Positions 37,927 through 45,599 of a stretch of 64,000 nucleotides of DNA are shown piece after piece. Where the stretch lies: contig NZ_JARXVE010000003.1 of NCBI RefSeq assembly GCF_029893345.1, positions 434,001-498,000 on the forward strand, in the 5' to 3' direction. The DNA is from Mycolicibacterium frederiksbergense (GTDB lineage Bacteria; Actinomycetota; Actinomycetes; Mycobacteriales; Mycobacteriaceae). Below the pieces are notes generated by a model. It was not told the DNA's origin, did no database searches, and worked only from the letters and a program-made list of their open reading frames with translations. The position numbers and the translations under genes were made by a program. How positions within the stretch are numbered: position 1 is the stretch's first letter; every line of letters begins with the position of its first letter.

Positions 37927-38040
37927 GACGGTGCCGGCAGCGCGCCTCGCGGCGAGTGGTCGCTCGAAGCGACGTTTCTGGTGTGGGGCCCGGGGCAATG
38001 CCGGCACCGTCGGCGGGTGTAACGACACACCCCGGGCCCC
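37927..38040. ncRNA. Strongly structured intergenic segment (candidate RNA or bidirectional terminator)
   Basis: Between the converging divIVA-like and whiB6 genes. An exact 13-base inverted repeat, GACGGTGCCGGCA (37927-37939) with TGCCGGCACCGTC (37999-38011), encloses a perfect GTCGCT-CGA-AGCGAC hairpin (37959-37973) and a small CTCG-CGG-CGAG hairpin. A second exact inverted repeat, GGGGCCCGGGG (37985-37995) with CCCCGGGCCCC (38030-38040), has one arm inside and one arm outside the first stem. The two long stems must therefore form a pseudoknot or exclude one another. It may be a terminator, but it is more elaborate than one. Either strand could carry the functional RNA. Confidence 0.45.
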
Positions 38041-38147
38041 TATTCCTCCCCCAGTGGAAACCTGTCTTGCCCTGCCGTCCCCTCGAATCGGCAGCGCGCG
38101 GACCGGTCAGGAAATCTGGTGCCGAACCGCTCCTGCGAGCGGGAAAG

Positions 38148-38441
38148 TCAGGCGGCTTCGGGGAAGACCAGGCGGAGCTTGCGCACCGGGTAGCCGTTGC
38201 GCTCGGCCAGCGATCGCAGCTGCTTGAGCGCGAAGCTGCGGCCACGGCCTGCCTCGGGAACGTTGATGCCGGCCCACAGTCCTTCTGCGCGGGGCAGCTC
38301 GCAGGCCTCGCGGGCGCACAGCCAGCGCCGCGGGCATTCCCGGCAGATGGCCTTGGCCTGGTTGTCGGGGGTGGAGGTCCACCGCTCCGGGTCGGTGGCG
38401 CACACGCCGAGCGGGATGCCGTTGGCCATGAGTGCGTTCAT
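38148..38441 (-). CDS. whiB6: WhiB6-type iron-sulfur transcription regulator
   Basis: A 97-residue WhiB protein. The four iron-sulfur cysteines are C14, C33, C36 and C42, with C-x2-C and C-x5-C spacing. The family turn EGLWAGI and the C-terminal region FALKQLRSLAERNGYPVR match M. tuberculosis WhiB6 (Rv3862c), which controls ESX-1 genes in response to redox and NO signals and lies at the same place beside ESX-1. The ATG at 38441 is preceded by AGGAG. The N-terminus is shorter than in M. tuberculosis by about 20 residues. Confidence 0.93.
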   Translation of the reverse strand: MNALMANGIPLGVCATDPERWTSTPDNQAKAICRECPRRWLCAREACELPRAEGLWAGINVPEAGRGRSFALKQLRSLAERNGYPVRKLRLVFPEAA

Positions 38442-38468
38442 GCTGCTGCTCCTGTTAGGACTTTTGTT

Positions 38469-38482
38469 GCGGTACGTACCGC
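38469..38482. promoter_or_regulatory. Perfect 14-bp palindrome upstream of whiB6
   Basis: GCGGTACGTACCGC is its own reverse complement and lies 28-41 bases before the whiB6 start codon. The position suits an operator or a start-site-overlapping regulator site. No known regulator consensus is recognised by me. Confidence 0.5.
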
Positions 38483-38507
38483 GTTGGGGTGAACGCTATA
38501 GGAACAA

Positions 38508-38692
38508 CCGTAGCGATGCAACAGTTTGAGAGATGCAGCTTCGTCGCAGCGCTACGGAAATTTGCAATGGTAACGATGCGGAGCCACCTGCGGAAAGCGG
38601 TGTTGGATCTAAAACTGCACGTCAGAACACTGGGCACGGCCCGGTGGGACCCGTAGCGTCAGCGCGGTTTCGGCCGCGCTCAAGCCGTAGCG
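38508..38692. promoter_or_regulatory. Four CCGTAGCG sites and a hairpin in the whiB6/HTH divergent region
   Basis: CCGTAGCG occurs at 38508-38515, inverted at 38550-38557 (as CGCTACGG), and again at 38651-38658 and 38685-38692. The last two share CCGTAGCGTC and flank a perfect hairpin, AGCGCGG (38661-38667) with CCGCGCT (38674-38680). The whole region 38442-38827 is 386 bases without a gene, between whiB6 and the double-HTH gene, and must hold both promoters. The repeated octamer is a good candidate for a binding site of a regulator of this locus. Confidence 0.45.
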
Positions 38693-38827
38693 TCTCGGTT
38701 GTTTGCTGAACGTGCGGGAAACTCAATGTGTAGCGGTGCTGCGGTCCGGGGTTAGGATCAATGGGTCCCGACCACCGCATTCAGCTCCTCAGCTGAGGCC
38801 GACCACATCGGCGAGGAACAGCCCCGT

Positions 38828-39604
38828 ATGACCGACGCTGAGTACGATCTCGCCACTGGCGAGTTCGATGTCGGACTCATCCGCGCGGGTGCAGCAGCGG
38901 CGGCCAGACGCCGTGAGCTCGACATCAGCCAGCGCAGTCTCGCCGCCGACGGGATCATCAACGCCGGAGCGCTCATCGCATTCGAGAAGGGCCGCAGCTG
39001 GCCCCGCGAGCGCACCCGGCTCAAGCTGGAAGAGGTGCTGCGCTGGCCACCGGGCACCATCGCCCGGCTGCGCCAGACCGGGCAGGTACCCGATGCCGGG
39101 ATGCCCGCTCCGCTGCCGGTCGAGACGCCGACAGTGGCAACCGCACCGGCGGCTACCCGGCCACCGGCCAGCGACGAGGTGCCGCTGATCGCCCAGGCGG
39201 TGCTGACGGCGGTGAACACCCTGGAGTCGACGATCGCCACGCTGCCTGCCGTCGGCGATCCCGAATTCACGCCGAGGGCGACCTCGATCCTGGCCGATCT
39301 GCGTCAGCTGGAGGCGGTGGCCTCCCGAGCCGCCCGGCTCAGCATGGTGACCCCGGCGCTGATCAAAGCGCTGAGCGGAGTTCGGCGCCAAATTGACGAG
39401 CTGACCAATCGCGCGGCCACCGCACCCGGCGCCACGCTCGGGCAGCGGCTGTATGCCGCGCGGCGCCAAGCCAACTTCACGGTCGGTGAAACCGCGCAGG
39501 CCGCAGGGGTTTCCGAGGACACCGTGGCTCGCGCGGAGGCGGAATACCCGGTCGATGCGCCCGCGGTGCACGCTTTGGAGGCCTTGATCGCCGCGATGCG
39601 CTGA
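38828..39604 (+). CDS. Protein with two helix-turn-helix-like domains
   Basis: A 258-residue probable DNA-binding protein. An XRE-like segment at residues ~18-65 (AAAAARRRELDISQRSLAAD, then INAGALIAFEKGRSWPRERT) is followed by a Pro/Ala-rich linker (~80-118) and a helical middle. A second XRE-like segment sits at ~198-250 (LGQRLYAARRQANFTVGETA, then AGVSEDTVARAEAEYP). It is divergent from whiB6 and would share the motif-rich promoter region. The position matches Rv3863 of M. tuberculosis, but I cannot confirm homology. It could regulate whiB6, itself or ESX-1; that is inference. Confidence 0.6.
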   Translation: MTDAEYDLATGEFDVGLIRAGAAAAARRRELDISQRSLAADGIINAGALIAFEKGRSWPRERTRLKLEEVLRWPPGTIARLRQTGQVPDAGMPAPLPVETPTVATAPAATRPPASDEVPLIAQAVLTAVNTLESTIATLPAVGDPEFTPRATSILADLRQLEAVASRAARLSMVTPALIKALSGVRRQIDELTNRAATAPGATLGQRLYAARRQANFTVGETAQAAGVSEDTVARAEAEYPVDAPAVHALEALIAAMR

Positions 39605-39619
39605 CCGGCCGGTCCGGGT

Positions 39620-41077
39620 TTAGCGGTCCCGCCGGTCGTCGTGGGTCGGGAAGTTCTTGGCCAGGGCCGCGGCGATCTCCAGGAAGCGCCGCCGGGTTGC
39701 GGTCGACATCTCTGCGGTGCTGACCACGCCGCCAGGACGCAGGTGCCCGTCGAACGGCACTTCGATCACCACCTGGCCCTGGCCCGAGAACTGCCCGGCC
39801 AGGATCGAGCGGGTGCGTTTGTCGGCGTGACCGTCGGAGTCGTTGAGCACCACCACGGTGCGCTGCAACAGGCTGGTCATTCCGCGGGCGGCCAGCCAGT
39901 CCAGCGTCTGCCCGGCAGTGGCGGCGCCGTCGACCCACGGCGAGGACACCACGATCAAACCGTCGAGGTCGCGCAGTACCTCCTGGGTCACCGGCGAATC
40001 CATCGTCGAACTGCAGTCCACCACCGAGATGGAGAAGTGTTTGTCCAACCGGGTGGTGGCCTCGCGGTAGATCGCCGCGTCGAGGACCCGGCGACGGGCC
40101 GGCGTGCCCTCGCCGGCCAGCACGAACAGTCCTGCCGCGTTGTTGCCGACCCGGTTACGCACGTCGGCGAACGAGTCGAGGTGTTTGTCGTTGGCCAATT
40201 CCCAGTACGAGCTCTGGGCGTGCGGGTCGACGCGGCTGCCGAGCTTGCCGAACGAGGTGTCGGCGTCGATGGCCACCACCCGGTCGTCTTGACGCAGTTC
40301 GGCGAAGATCGAGCCGATGCTGGCCGAGACGGTGGTCTTGCCGACCCCGCCCTTGCCCATCACCCCGACCTTGTAGTGGCCGCGCAGCGCACCCCGGATC
40401 GTGGCCTCCAGCTCGGCCTGGTGCAGGTCACCGGCCGACGGGCCGGGATTGATCAGGCCGAACGTGGCCCGGTACACCGCCAGCCGCCAGCCGCCGGCGG
40501 GGAGTTGACGGCGCGGGGGGACGAGGTCGTTGACCCGGATGCGGTCGGCATAGGAGACGGGAGGTGCCTCCATGCCCGGGTTGGGTGCGAATCCGCCGTC
40601 GACGGGCCAGGGTGCGCCGGGCGGCGGGCCGTAGGGCTGCTGCGGCGGGCCGGGAGGGGCCGGCGGTCGCTGCGGCGGGACCTGCCAGCCGGGTGGGTGC
40701 TGCTCCCATGCGTCCTGCCGGGGGTCGGGACGGCCGGTGTTCGGCGGGGCCTGACGAGTCTCGGACGGCGGTGGTGGCGGCGGGGACACCTGGTGTTGCA
40801 GCGGCTGGGCCGGGGGTGTCGGCTCCCGGAATGTGGTGCGGGCCCGCTCGGCATCGGGGTCGGCGGGCACGCCACGCGATGGCCCGGAATCGTCGGGATC
40901 GGTACTGGCCGGAGCCTTCGACGGCACGAAGTCGACCGGGGGGCGCCCGGGGATCGACGGCGGCTCGGGTGGTGGCTTACGCGGGGTTCTGGTCGGCCCG
41001 GTATCGGGTTCGAAATTGGTTTCCGCCGGCCCCGTCCAGCCAAGCTCTCTGCGCAGGGTGTCGTCGGCGTCGGACAC
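39620..41077 (-). CDS. EspI-like ParA/MinD-type ATPase with proline-rich N-terminus
   Basis: A 485-residue protein. Residues ~1-180 are a Pro-rich low-complexity tail (PQRPPAPPGPPQQPYGPPPG). The rest is a ParA/MinD-like ATPase with deviant Walker A GKGGVGKTT at residues 241-249, VVAIDADTSFGKLGSRVD as the next motif, and VDCSSTMDSP. It resembles EspI, present at 56791-58215, and matches the position of Rv3860 near whiB6 in M. tuberculosis. The start is GTG at 41077, chosen because AGGAGG lies seven bases upstream and the protein then begins MSDADDTLRRELG. Its promoter now abuts the left end of a mobile element. A role in energy sensing or positioning of ESX-1 is inferred. Confidence 0.75.
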   Translation of the reverse strand: MSDADDTLRRELGWTGPAETNFEPDTGPTRTPRKPPPEPPSIPGRPPVDFVPSKAPASTDPDDSGPSRGVPADPDAERARTTFREPTPPAQPLQHQVSPPPPPPSETRQAPPNTGRPDPRQDAWEQHPPGWQVPPQRPPAPPGPPQQPYGPPPGAPWPVDGGFAPNPGMEAPPVSYADRIRVNDLVPPRRQLPAGGWRLAVYRATFGLINPGPSAGDLHQAELEATIRGALRGHYKVGVMGKGGVGKTTVSASIGSIFAELRQDDRVVAIDADTSFGKLGSRVDPHAQSSYWELANDKHLDSFADVRNRVGNNAAGLFVLAGEGTPARRRVLDAAIYREATTRLDKHFSISVVDCSSTMDSPVTQEVLRDLDGLIVVSSPWVDGAATAGQTLDWLAARGMTSLLQRTVVVLNDSDGHADKRTRSILAGQFSGQGQVVIEVPFDGHLRPGGVVSTAEMSTATRRRFLEIAAALAKNFPTHDDRRDR

Positions 41078-41138
41078 GACTAAACCTCCTCCGGAAATCA
41101 AAAGATAGGTACTTTGACCGGAATTCTCTTGGGTGCAA

Positions 41139-41160
41139 ACCTCGGCCTTCAGTCCGGGGT
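41139..41160. repeat. Left subterminal hairpin of the IS200/IS605 element
   Basis: ACCTCGG (41139-41145) pairs with CCGGGGT (41154-41160), with one G-T pair, around an eight-base loop CCTTCAGT. It has the form of the imperfect hairpins recognised by TnpA. Confidence 0.5.
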
Positions 41161-41197
41161 GAGCCTATCCCGTTCATCGGCCTGCGGAGTCCGGCGT

Positions 41198-41575
41198 TCA
41201 GAGTGATTGGGCTTGACCATCGATGTATTGCTTGATGATCGACAGGGGTGCGCCTGTGCAGGTGACGGTGAAGTTGGGCGACGACCAGAGGTAGCCGCGC
41301 GTGCAGGCACGGGCGCACGTACCGGTGTGATCGCGGTGCACAGAGTGGGCGGTGTGGCCTTTCAGGCGCTGAACGGGAATGGAATTCGCCAGGGTGGTAG
41401 GCCGCCACGAGCAGATGTATGTAGTCGGGTTCTCCGTTGAACTCGACCAACCCGATATCGAGGTGGACGCAGGCGCCGCGCATTTGCACACCGGGCACCG
41501 GTGTTTGGTGACGGATACGAGGTGGGCGTGAGCAGCGACCCGCTGTGTCGGGTGCGGCATTAGGCAGTGGTTGTC
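41198..41575 (-). pseudogene. tnpA: Degenerate IS200-type tnpA transposase
   Basis: Fragments of a Y1-HUH transposase are spread over two reading frames: HAHLVSVTKHRCPV in one frame, then GLVEFNGEPDYIHLLVAAYH in a second, then LWSSPNFTVTCTGAPLSIIK (followed by QYIDGQ) back in the first. At least two frame changes and a deletion in the middle separate these blocks. The catalytic HUH motif reads Y-I-H in place of H-x-H. The C-terminal tyrosine in IKQYIDGQ is still present. The gene cannot make an active transposase as read here. Boundaries are approximate. Confidence 0.75.
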
Positions 41576-41599
41576 GGTAGTCGCTTCTACGGTTGTCGC

Positions 41600-43255
41600 G
41601 TGGGTAAGAGCTACCACGCGACGCCGACACCGGCCGACGGGCCGGTGCGCAAGCCGCGTGCGCGTAAACGCCCGAAGGGCGCGCCCACGCACGTGCGGTC
41701 GTGGCCGTTGCGTCCGGATGTTGGGCAGTGCCGCGAGATCGGGATCCGGTTTTTCACGGGTGTGCGGGTGTTCAACGCGGTGCTGGGCGAGTTCATCGCC
41801 CGTAGTCGCGCAGTGAAATCCGATCCGGCATGGCAGGTGGCGCGAGATTTGCCGAGGCGCACGACCGCCGAGTGCAAGTATCGGGGTGCGGCGTTCCGCG
41901 CGGTGGAGGCCGCGCATGGTTTCACCGTCGATGCGGCGCAGTCCTACGCGTCGTCACTACGCAAGTCCTGGGTGCGGGAACACCTTCCGTCCCAGGAGAC
42001 CCAGAACCTCGGTGCTCGGGCATTTGATGCGGTGCGGCTGTGGCATATGGGCAAGAAAGGTAAGCCACGATTCAAGTCGACCAAGCGCGGTTTGCATTCG
42101 CTGGCCTGCAAGGACGGCAACGGTGCCCTGCGGCCCAAGGTTGACAGCTCGGGCGCTCTAGTGGGGTTGCAGTGGGGAGCGGGTTTGGTAATCCCGATCG
42201 CCCCGCCAGCACCGACCGGCCGCCGCGGTAAGGAGCAGCACGCCGAACTGGCCGAGATCGAAGCCTTGATCGCGGCCGGGAAAGTGCTTTCGGCCAGGAT
42301 TGTTCGCAACACGATAAACGGGACCAACACCTATCGCATGCAGTTGGTGTGCGACGGGCCGCCGATGCGGCGTCATGTGGTCGGAGACGGCCGGGTTGCT
42401 TTCGACTTGGGGCCCAGTGAGATCGCCGTCGTGGTCCGACGGGCGGATGGGTCGTGGTCGGGGTGGGTGGAACCATTAGGCGACCAGATGCGGTTGGACA
42501 CGGCCCGGCTGCGGCGAGTCCAGCGCACACTCGATCGCCAGCACCGCGCTGGCTGTGCGGACTGCTTCGATTCCAACGGTGTGCATCGAGCCGGAGGCTG
42601 TGGCTGGCAGCAGCGCACGTCAGCGGCGAAACGCACCGCGGCGCGGGTGGCCGAGCTGCATCGCCGGCTGGCCGAGCACCGCAAAACCTTGCACGGGGCG
42701 CTGGCGAACCGCTTGTTCGGCCATGGTGCGGATGTGGCGTGCGAGAAGCTCGATTACCGGGCGTGGCAGAAGAACTTTCCGCGCAGTGTGCGCGACCGGG
42801 CGCCAGGGTTGCTGGTGGAGATCGTTCGTCGCAAGGCTGAAAGCGCCGGCGGTGATCATCTCTACCAGTTCAACCCGACAACAACGGCCTTGTCGCAAAC
42901 CTGCCTGTGCGGGAACCGCAAGAAAAAGCCGTTGTCGCAGCGGCAACATCGCTGCGACTGCGGTATCGAAGAACATCGGGACATATACTCGGCCTACCTC
43001 GCACTGCACGTGCACCAGGCCGGGGATGGTTCTGATCGGCTGGATCTGCACGCAGCCCAACAGGGTTGGGTGCACCGTCAGGACGTCGATGGGTCGCCGA
43101 GAACCAGCCCAAGCACCACCCGTAAGCGGCGAGGCCGCAGACACCCGCCCTCGCGGAGGTCAGTGGCGCGCATCAAGGCCCGCAGGGCTGCGAGGCGACA
43201 GAGCCGCTCGGCGCGAACCTCCATCACCAACCGGCCCACGGCGATCCTTACATGA
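41600..43255 (+). CDS. tnpB: TnpB RNA-guided nuclease of IS200/IS605 element
   Basis: A 551-residue TnpB, the ancestor-type RuvC nuclease of Cas12. Catalytic residues appear intact: Asp269 in VAFDLGPSEIAVV, Glu382 in CEKLDYRAW and Asp461 in EEHRDIYSAYLAL. A zinc-ribbon region has TCLCG followed by HRCDCG; the second knuckle is C-x-C, one residue shorter than I expect. A short helical insert precedes Glu382 and there is a basic, Arg-rich C-terminus. GTG at 41600 (MGKSYHATPTP) is taken as start; in-frame alternatives lie upstream to 41567. The guide (omega/reRNA) would be encoded at its 3' end through the right end near 43320. It is divergent from the ruined tnpA. Confidence 0.85.
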   Translation: MGKSYHATPTPADGPVRKPRARKRPKGAPTHVRSWPLRPDVGQCREIGIRFFTGVRVFNAVLGEFIARSRAVKSDPAWQVARDLPRRTTAECKYRGAAFRAVEAAHGFTVDAAQSYASSLRKSWVREHLPSQETQNLGARAFDAVRLWHMGKKGKPRFKSTKRGLHSLACKDGNGALRPKVDSSGALVGLQWGAGLVIPIAPPAPTGRRGKEQHAELAEIEALIAAGKVLSARIVRNTINGTNTYRMQLVCDGPPMRRHVVGDGRVAFDLGPSEIAVVVRRADGSWSGWVEPLGDQMRLDTARLRRVQRTLDRQHRAGCADCFDSNGVHRAGGCGWQQRTSAAKRTAARVAELHRRLAEHRKTLHGALANRLFGHGADVACEKLDYRAWQKNFPRSVRDRAPGLLVEIVRRKAESAGGDHLYQFNPTTTALSQTCLCGNRKKKPLSQRQHRCDCGIEEHRDIYSAYLALHVHQAGDGSDRLDLHAAQQGWVHRQDVDGSPRTSPSTTRKRRGRRHPPSRRSVARIKARRAARRQSRSARTSITNRPTAILT

Positions 43256-43286
43256 GCGGATCGAGACAGCCGGTCGGTACGAGGAG

Positions 43287-43310
43287 TCCCCGCACTTTCC
43301 AGTGCCGGGA
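43287..43310. repeat. Right subterminal hairpin of the element / presumed end of TnpB guide RNA scaffold
   Basis: TCCCCGCACT (43287-43296) pairs with AGTGCCGGGA (43301-43310) around TTCC, with a single C-C mismatch. The sequence GAAGACGTCAAC directly after it is typical of right ends of actinobacterial tnpB elements. Bases after about 43320 would form the natural guide of the omega RNA. Confidence 0.5.
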
Positions 43311-43320
43311 AGACGTCAAC

Positions 43321-43689
43321 GTTCACAAGTATCGACTACAACCCGTCCGGCTTGCAGGATCCGCCTGCAATCCGACCGAAATTGCCGCACAGCAAATCCG
43401 GGCGGATGGTTCGGACCGGGTTGGATGCGGCTCCGGCGGGGGCCGGCCGCCGGGTGCGGGGGTGCCGTGACGGGGTGCGGCCGGATATTGCCGGTGTGGC
43501 CGGACCGCGCGGGGAATTGTGGCCGTCCCGGCCCCGAAGTCGCCCGGTGAAATAGGCTCTTACCTGTGCTGATGGGTGGTTGAGCATTCCGCGGCGGGAT
43601 GGATTCCGGCCCCGTCCGGGGCCCGAAATTGGTGCGCTGACCGGGCCGGATCCGCTGGTAATCTCTGATCAGTCGAAGGGGAACCGGGG
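43321..43689. promoter_or_regulatory. Upstream region of espE
   Basis: About 370 bases between the mobile element and espE with no convincing gene. A possible -10 element TAATCT lies at 43659-43664, about 26 bases before the ATG, followed by a strong purine-rich ribosome-binding site (GAAGGGGAACCGGGG). This is probably the promoter of the espE-espH-ecc run. The IS insertion may have replaced part of the ancestral upstream sequence. Confidence 0.4.
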
Positions 43690-45237
43690 ATGGGATTGCT
43701 GAACGATATTGCCGACTTCGGCAAAGGTGTGATCGAGAACAATCTGAAGTGGACCGAGCGCGCCGCGAAGGTCGGGGAGTTCATCGTGCGCAACTCCGTG
43801 GGCGCCCAGCTCGAGCAGGTCGCCAAGCTGGGCGGCCAAATTGTCGACCTCACCAAGAAGGCCGCAGACTTCTTCGATTCCCAAATCGGCAAACGCCTGG
43901 TCAATGCCGCCCGATCACCGATCCTCGCCGCTGGTCAGCACGCCATCGAATTGATGAAGCTCAGCACGGGAGTCGGTGATCCGGAGAACGGACAGCGCTT
44001 CGGTGCGGGGGCCGACAAAATGGGCACGGCCGGGCAGGTGCTCGCGTCGGCCTTCCCGGATGACAGCTGGGACAGCAGCGGGGCCAGCGCCTACACCGGG
44101 CGCAACACCGAACAGGTCGGCCGGGTGCAGACCATGCGCGGATTGGACACCATGGTGGCCGATGCGCTGTCCACCGAAGCCGGCCAGATTGCCGCCACCC
44201 GCGACAGTCTCGACGGTCAATCCGACTGGCTGGGCGCCATGAGCCTGCTCACCATGACCGCGGGGATCTTTCCGGGTTTCGGCCAGGCGGCCCGGGTGAC
44301 GAGCGAGATCGCGATGGTGGCCAAGGCCGTCGGGGAATCGACCGGCCACCTGAACAGCCTGCAGAGCAACATCGATCAGAACGCGGCGGTATTGCGTACT
44401 GCGGCAGCGCAATACCAAGCGCTGGCCAATGGCGTCACTCCCGCCGGCGCGGATTTCGCGCCGCCGGTGGGCGACCCCGAGGTGCCCGGCGCGCCTGCGG
44501 ATCCCGGGGCGCAGGCGCCGGGCGGGCCGGCTGGTGGCGCACCGTCAAGCGGTGCCGGGGCAGGCGCCCCATCCGGTGGTGGCGCACCGGCGTCCTCGGC
44601 GCCGTCGTTGCCCTCGAATCTGCCGGGCGCGTCGGCACCCGCGACGGCACCCCCGTCTGCCGACCCGGCCGGGAGCGCGGCCGGTGCACTCGGCGGAATC
44701 TTGGGCTCGCTGATCAGCCCGCTCAGCGGAATGCTGGGCGGGGTCATGCAGGCCGCCGGGCAGGCGGCACAGGCGGCGACCCAGGCCGCGACTCAGGCGG
44801 CGCAGGTCGCCGGTCAGGCGACGGGGCCCGGTGCCGGCGCCGCCCAGCTGGACAAGGCTTCCGGGGACGGCACCGCCGACGGCGCGGATGCCGACGAGAA
44901 GGACAAAGCCGAAAAGGACGAAGCCGAGCAGGACAAGGACGGCAAGGACGGCAAGGCCGAGGGCACAGCCGACGGCCTCGACGGCAGCGACCAGGCCGAC
45001 GGCATACCGACCGGTGATGCGACGCGTGCGGACGCCGATCCGCGGGGCGATAGCCCGGGTGCCGAGGCGGCCAAGACGCTCCCGCCGGATCTTGGCACAG
45101 CGGCCTTCGGCGGCGGCGCGGCGGGCGCGGCTCCGGTGCATGTCGGGGCGGATTTCGATCAGAGCCAGCTGCGTATGGCGGCGGCGGCTACATTAGATCG
45201 CGGTGTCCCCGGGTCTGCGGCCGTGATCGACCGGTAA
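43690..45237 (+). CDS. espE: ESX-1 secretion-associated protein EspE
   Basis: A 515-residue EspA/EspE-family substrate. The N-terminal ~250 residues are the helical family domain (begins MGLLNDIADFGKGVIENNLK), including DDSWDSSGASAY, a WXG-like turn, and a hydrophobic helix around AMSLLTMTAGIFPGFGQAAR. After residue ~255 the protein is low complexity: Pro/Gly/Ala-rich, then Ala/Gln-rich, then a highly acidic Asp/Glu/Lys tract, and a hydrophobic Gly/Ala end. It is about 100 residues longer than M. tuberculosis EspE, in the low-complexity part. It is followed by espF after 32 bases, as in ESX-1 loci. In this family EspE and EspF are secreted in an interdependent way. Confidence 0.88.
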   Translation: MGLLNDIADFGKGVIENNLKWTERAAKVGEFIVRNSVGAQLEQVAKLGGQIVDLTKKAADFFDSQIGKRLVNAARSPILAAGQHAIELMKLSTGVGDPENGQRFGAGADKMGTAGQVLASAFPDDSWDSSGASAYTGRNTEQVGRVQTMRGLDTMVADALSTEAGQIAATRDSLDGQSDWLGAMSLLTMTAGIFPGFGQAARVTSEIAMVAKAVGESTGHLNSLQSNIDQNAAVLRTAAAQYQALANGVTPAGADFAPPVGDPEVPGAPADPGAQAPGGPAGGAPSSGAGAGAPSGGGAPASSAPSLPSNLPGASAPATAPPSADPAGSAAGALGGILGSLISPLSGMLGGVMQAAGQAAQAATQAATQAAQVAGQATGPGAGAAQLDKASGDGTADGADADEKDKAEKDEAEQDKDGKDGKAEGTADGLDGSDQADGIPTGDATRADADPRGDSPGAEAAKTLPPDLGTAAFGGGAAGAAPVHVGADFDQSQLRMAAAATLDRGVPGSAAVIDR

Positions 45238-45269
45238 GAATCCAGGGGACAGGGATCGAGGGGAATTTC

Positions 45270-45581
45270 ATGGCGGGTGATTTGCGGGTTGCTACCGCAC
45301 ATTTGCGCGAGCTATCGGCTAAGCAGTGTCAGGCTGCGGCTGATCTGACAGTGGCCACCGGGGTCGTCGAAGGGGTCGACACCTCGGTGCGCTGGACGCA
45401 CGGGCCGATTGCGTCGTCGACGGCCGGGGCGGTCGAGGCGGTTCTGACCGCACGACGGGCTGCGGGCACCGGCATGGCCCACCTATCGCAGGATCTCGGT
45501 CAGAAGCTGACCCGCGCGGCGGGTGGGTATGACCGGACCGATGCGACGATGGGCGGCGCGCTCAACGGAACCGTGCGGTAG
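45270..45581 (+). CDS. espF: ESX-1 secretion-associated protein EspF
   Basis: A 103-residue protein with the WXG100-like helical hairpin of the EspC/EspF family (begins MAGDLRVATAHLRELSAKQC). The general type VII secretion motif is visible as YDRTD near the C-terminus (Y-x3-D), and RWTHGPIASS occupies the turn, comparable to the QLTHG turn of M. tuberculosis EspF. The length equals that of EspF (103). The ATG at 45270 follows GAGGGGAA. It is the expected partner of EspE directly upstream. Confidence 0.88.
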   Translation: MAGDLRVATAHLRELSAKQCQAAADLTVATGVVEGVDTSVRWTHGPIASSTAGAVEAVLTARRAAGTGMAHLSQDLGQKLTRAAGGYDRTDATMGGALNGTVR

Positions 45582-45599
45582 AGGGGTTATTCGTAAGCC

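Larger units (their letters stand above)
41120..43320. mobile_element. IS200/IS605-family element (approximate ends)
   Basis: Divergent tnpA remnant (left, minus) and tnpB (right, plus), the standard layout of the family. Subterminal hairpins are visible at both ends: ACCTCGG/CCGGGGT at 41139-41160, and TCCCCGCACT-TTCC-AGTGCCGGGA at 43287-43310, with the typical GAAGACGTCAAC just after it. No terminal inverted repeats or target duplication are expected. The exact cleavage sites are not determined; ends are estimated from the hairpins. It sits between the EspI-like gene and espE. Confidence 0.7.

Noticed and set aside
43252..43550. Short frames downstream of tnpB
   Set aside because: They cover the right end of the mobile element and its hairpin and have no protein features.
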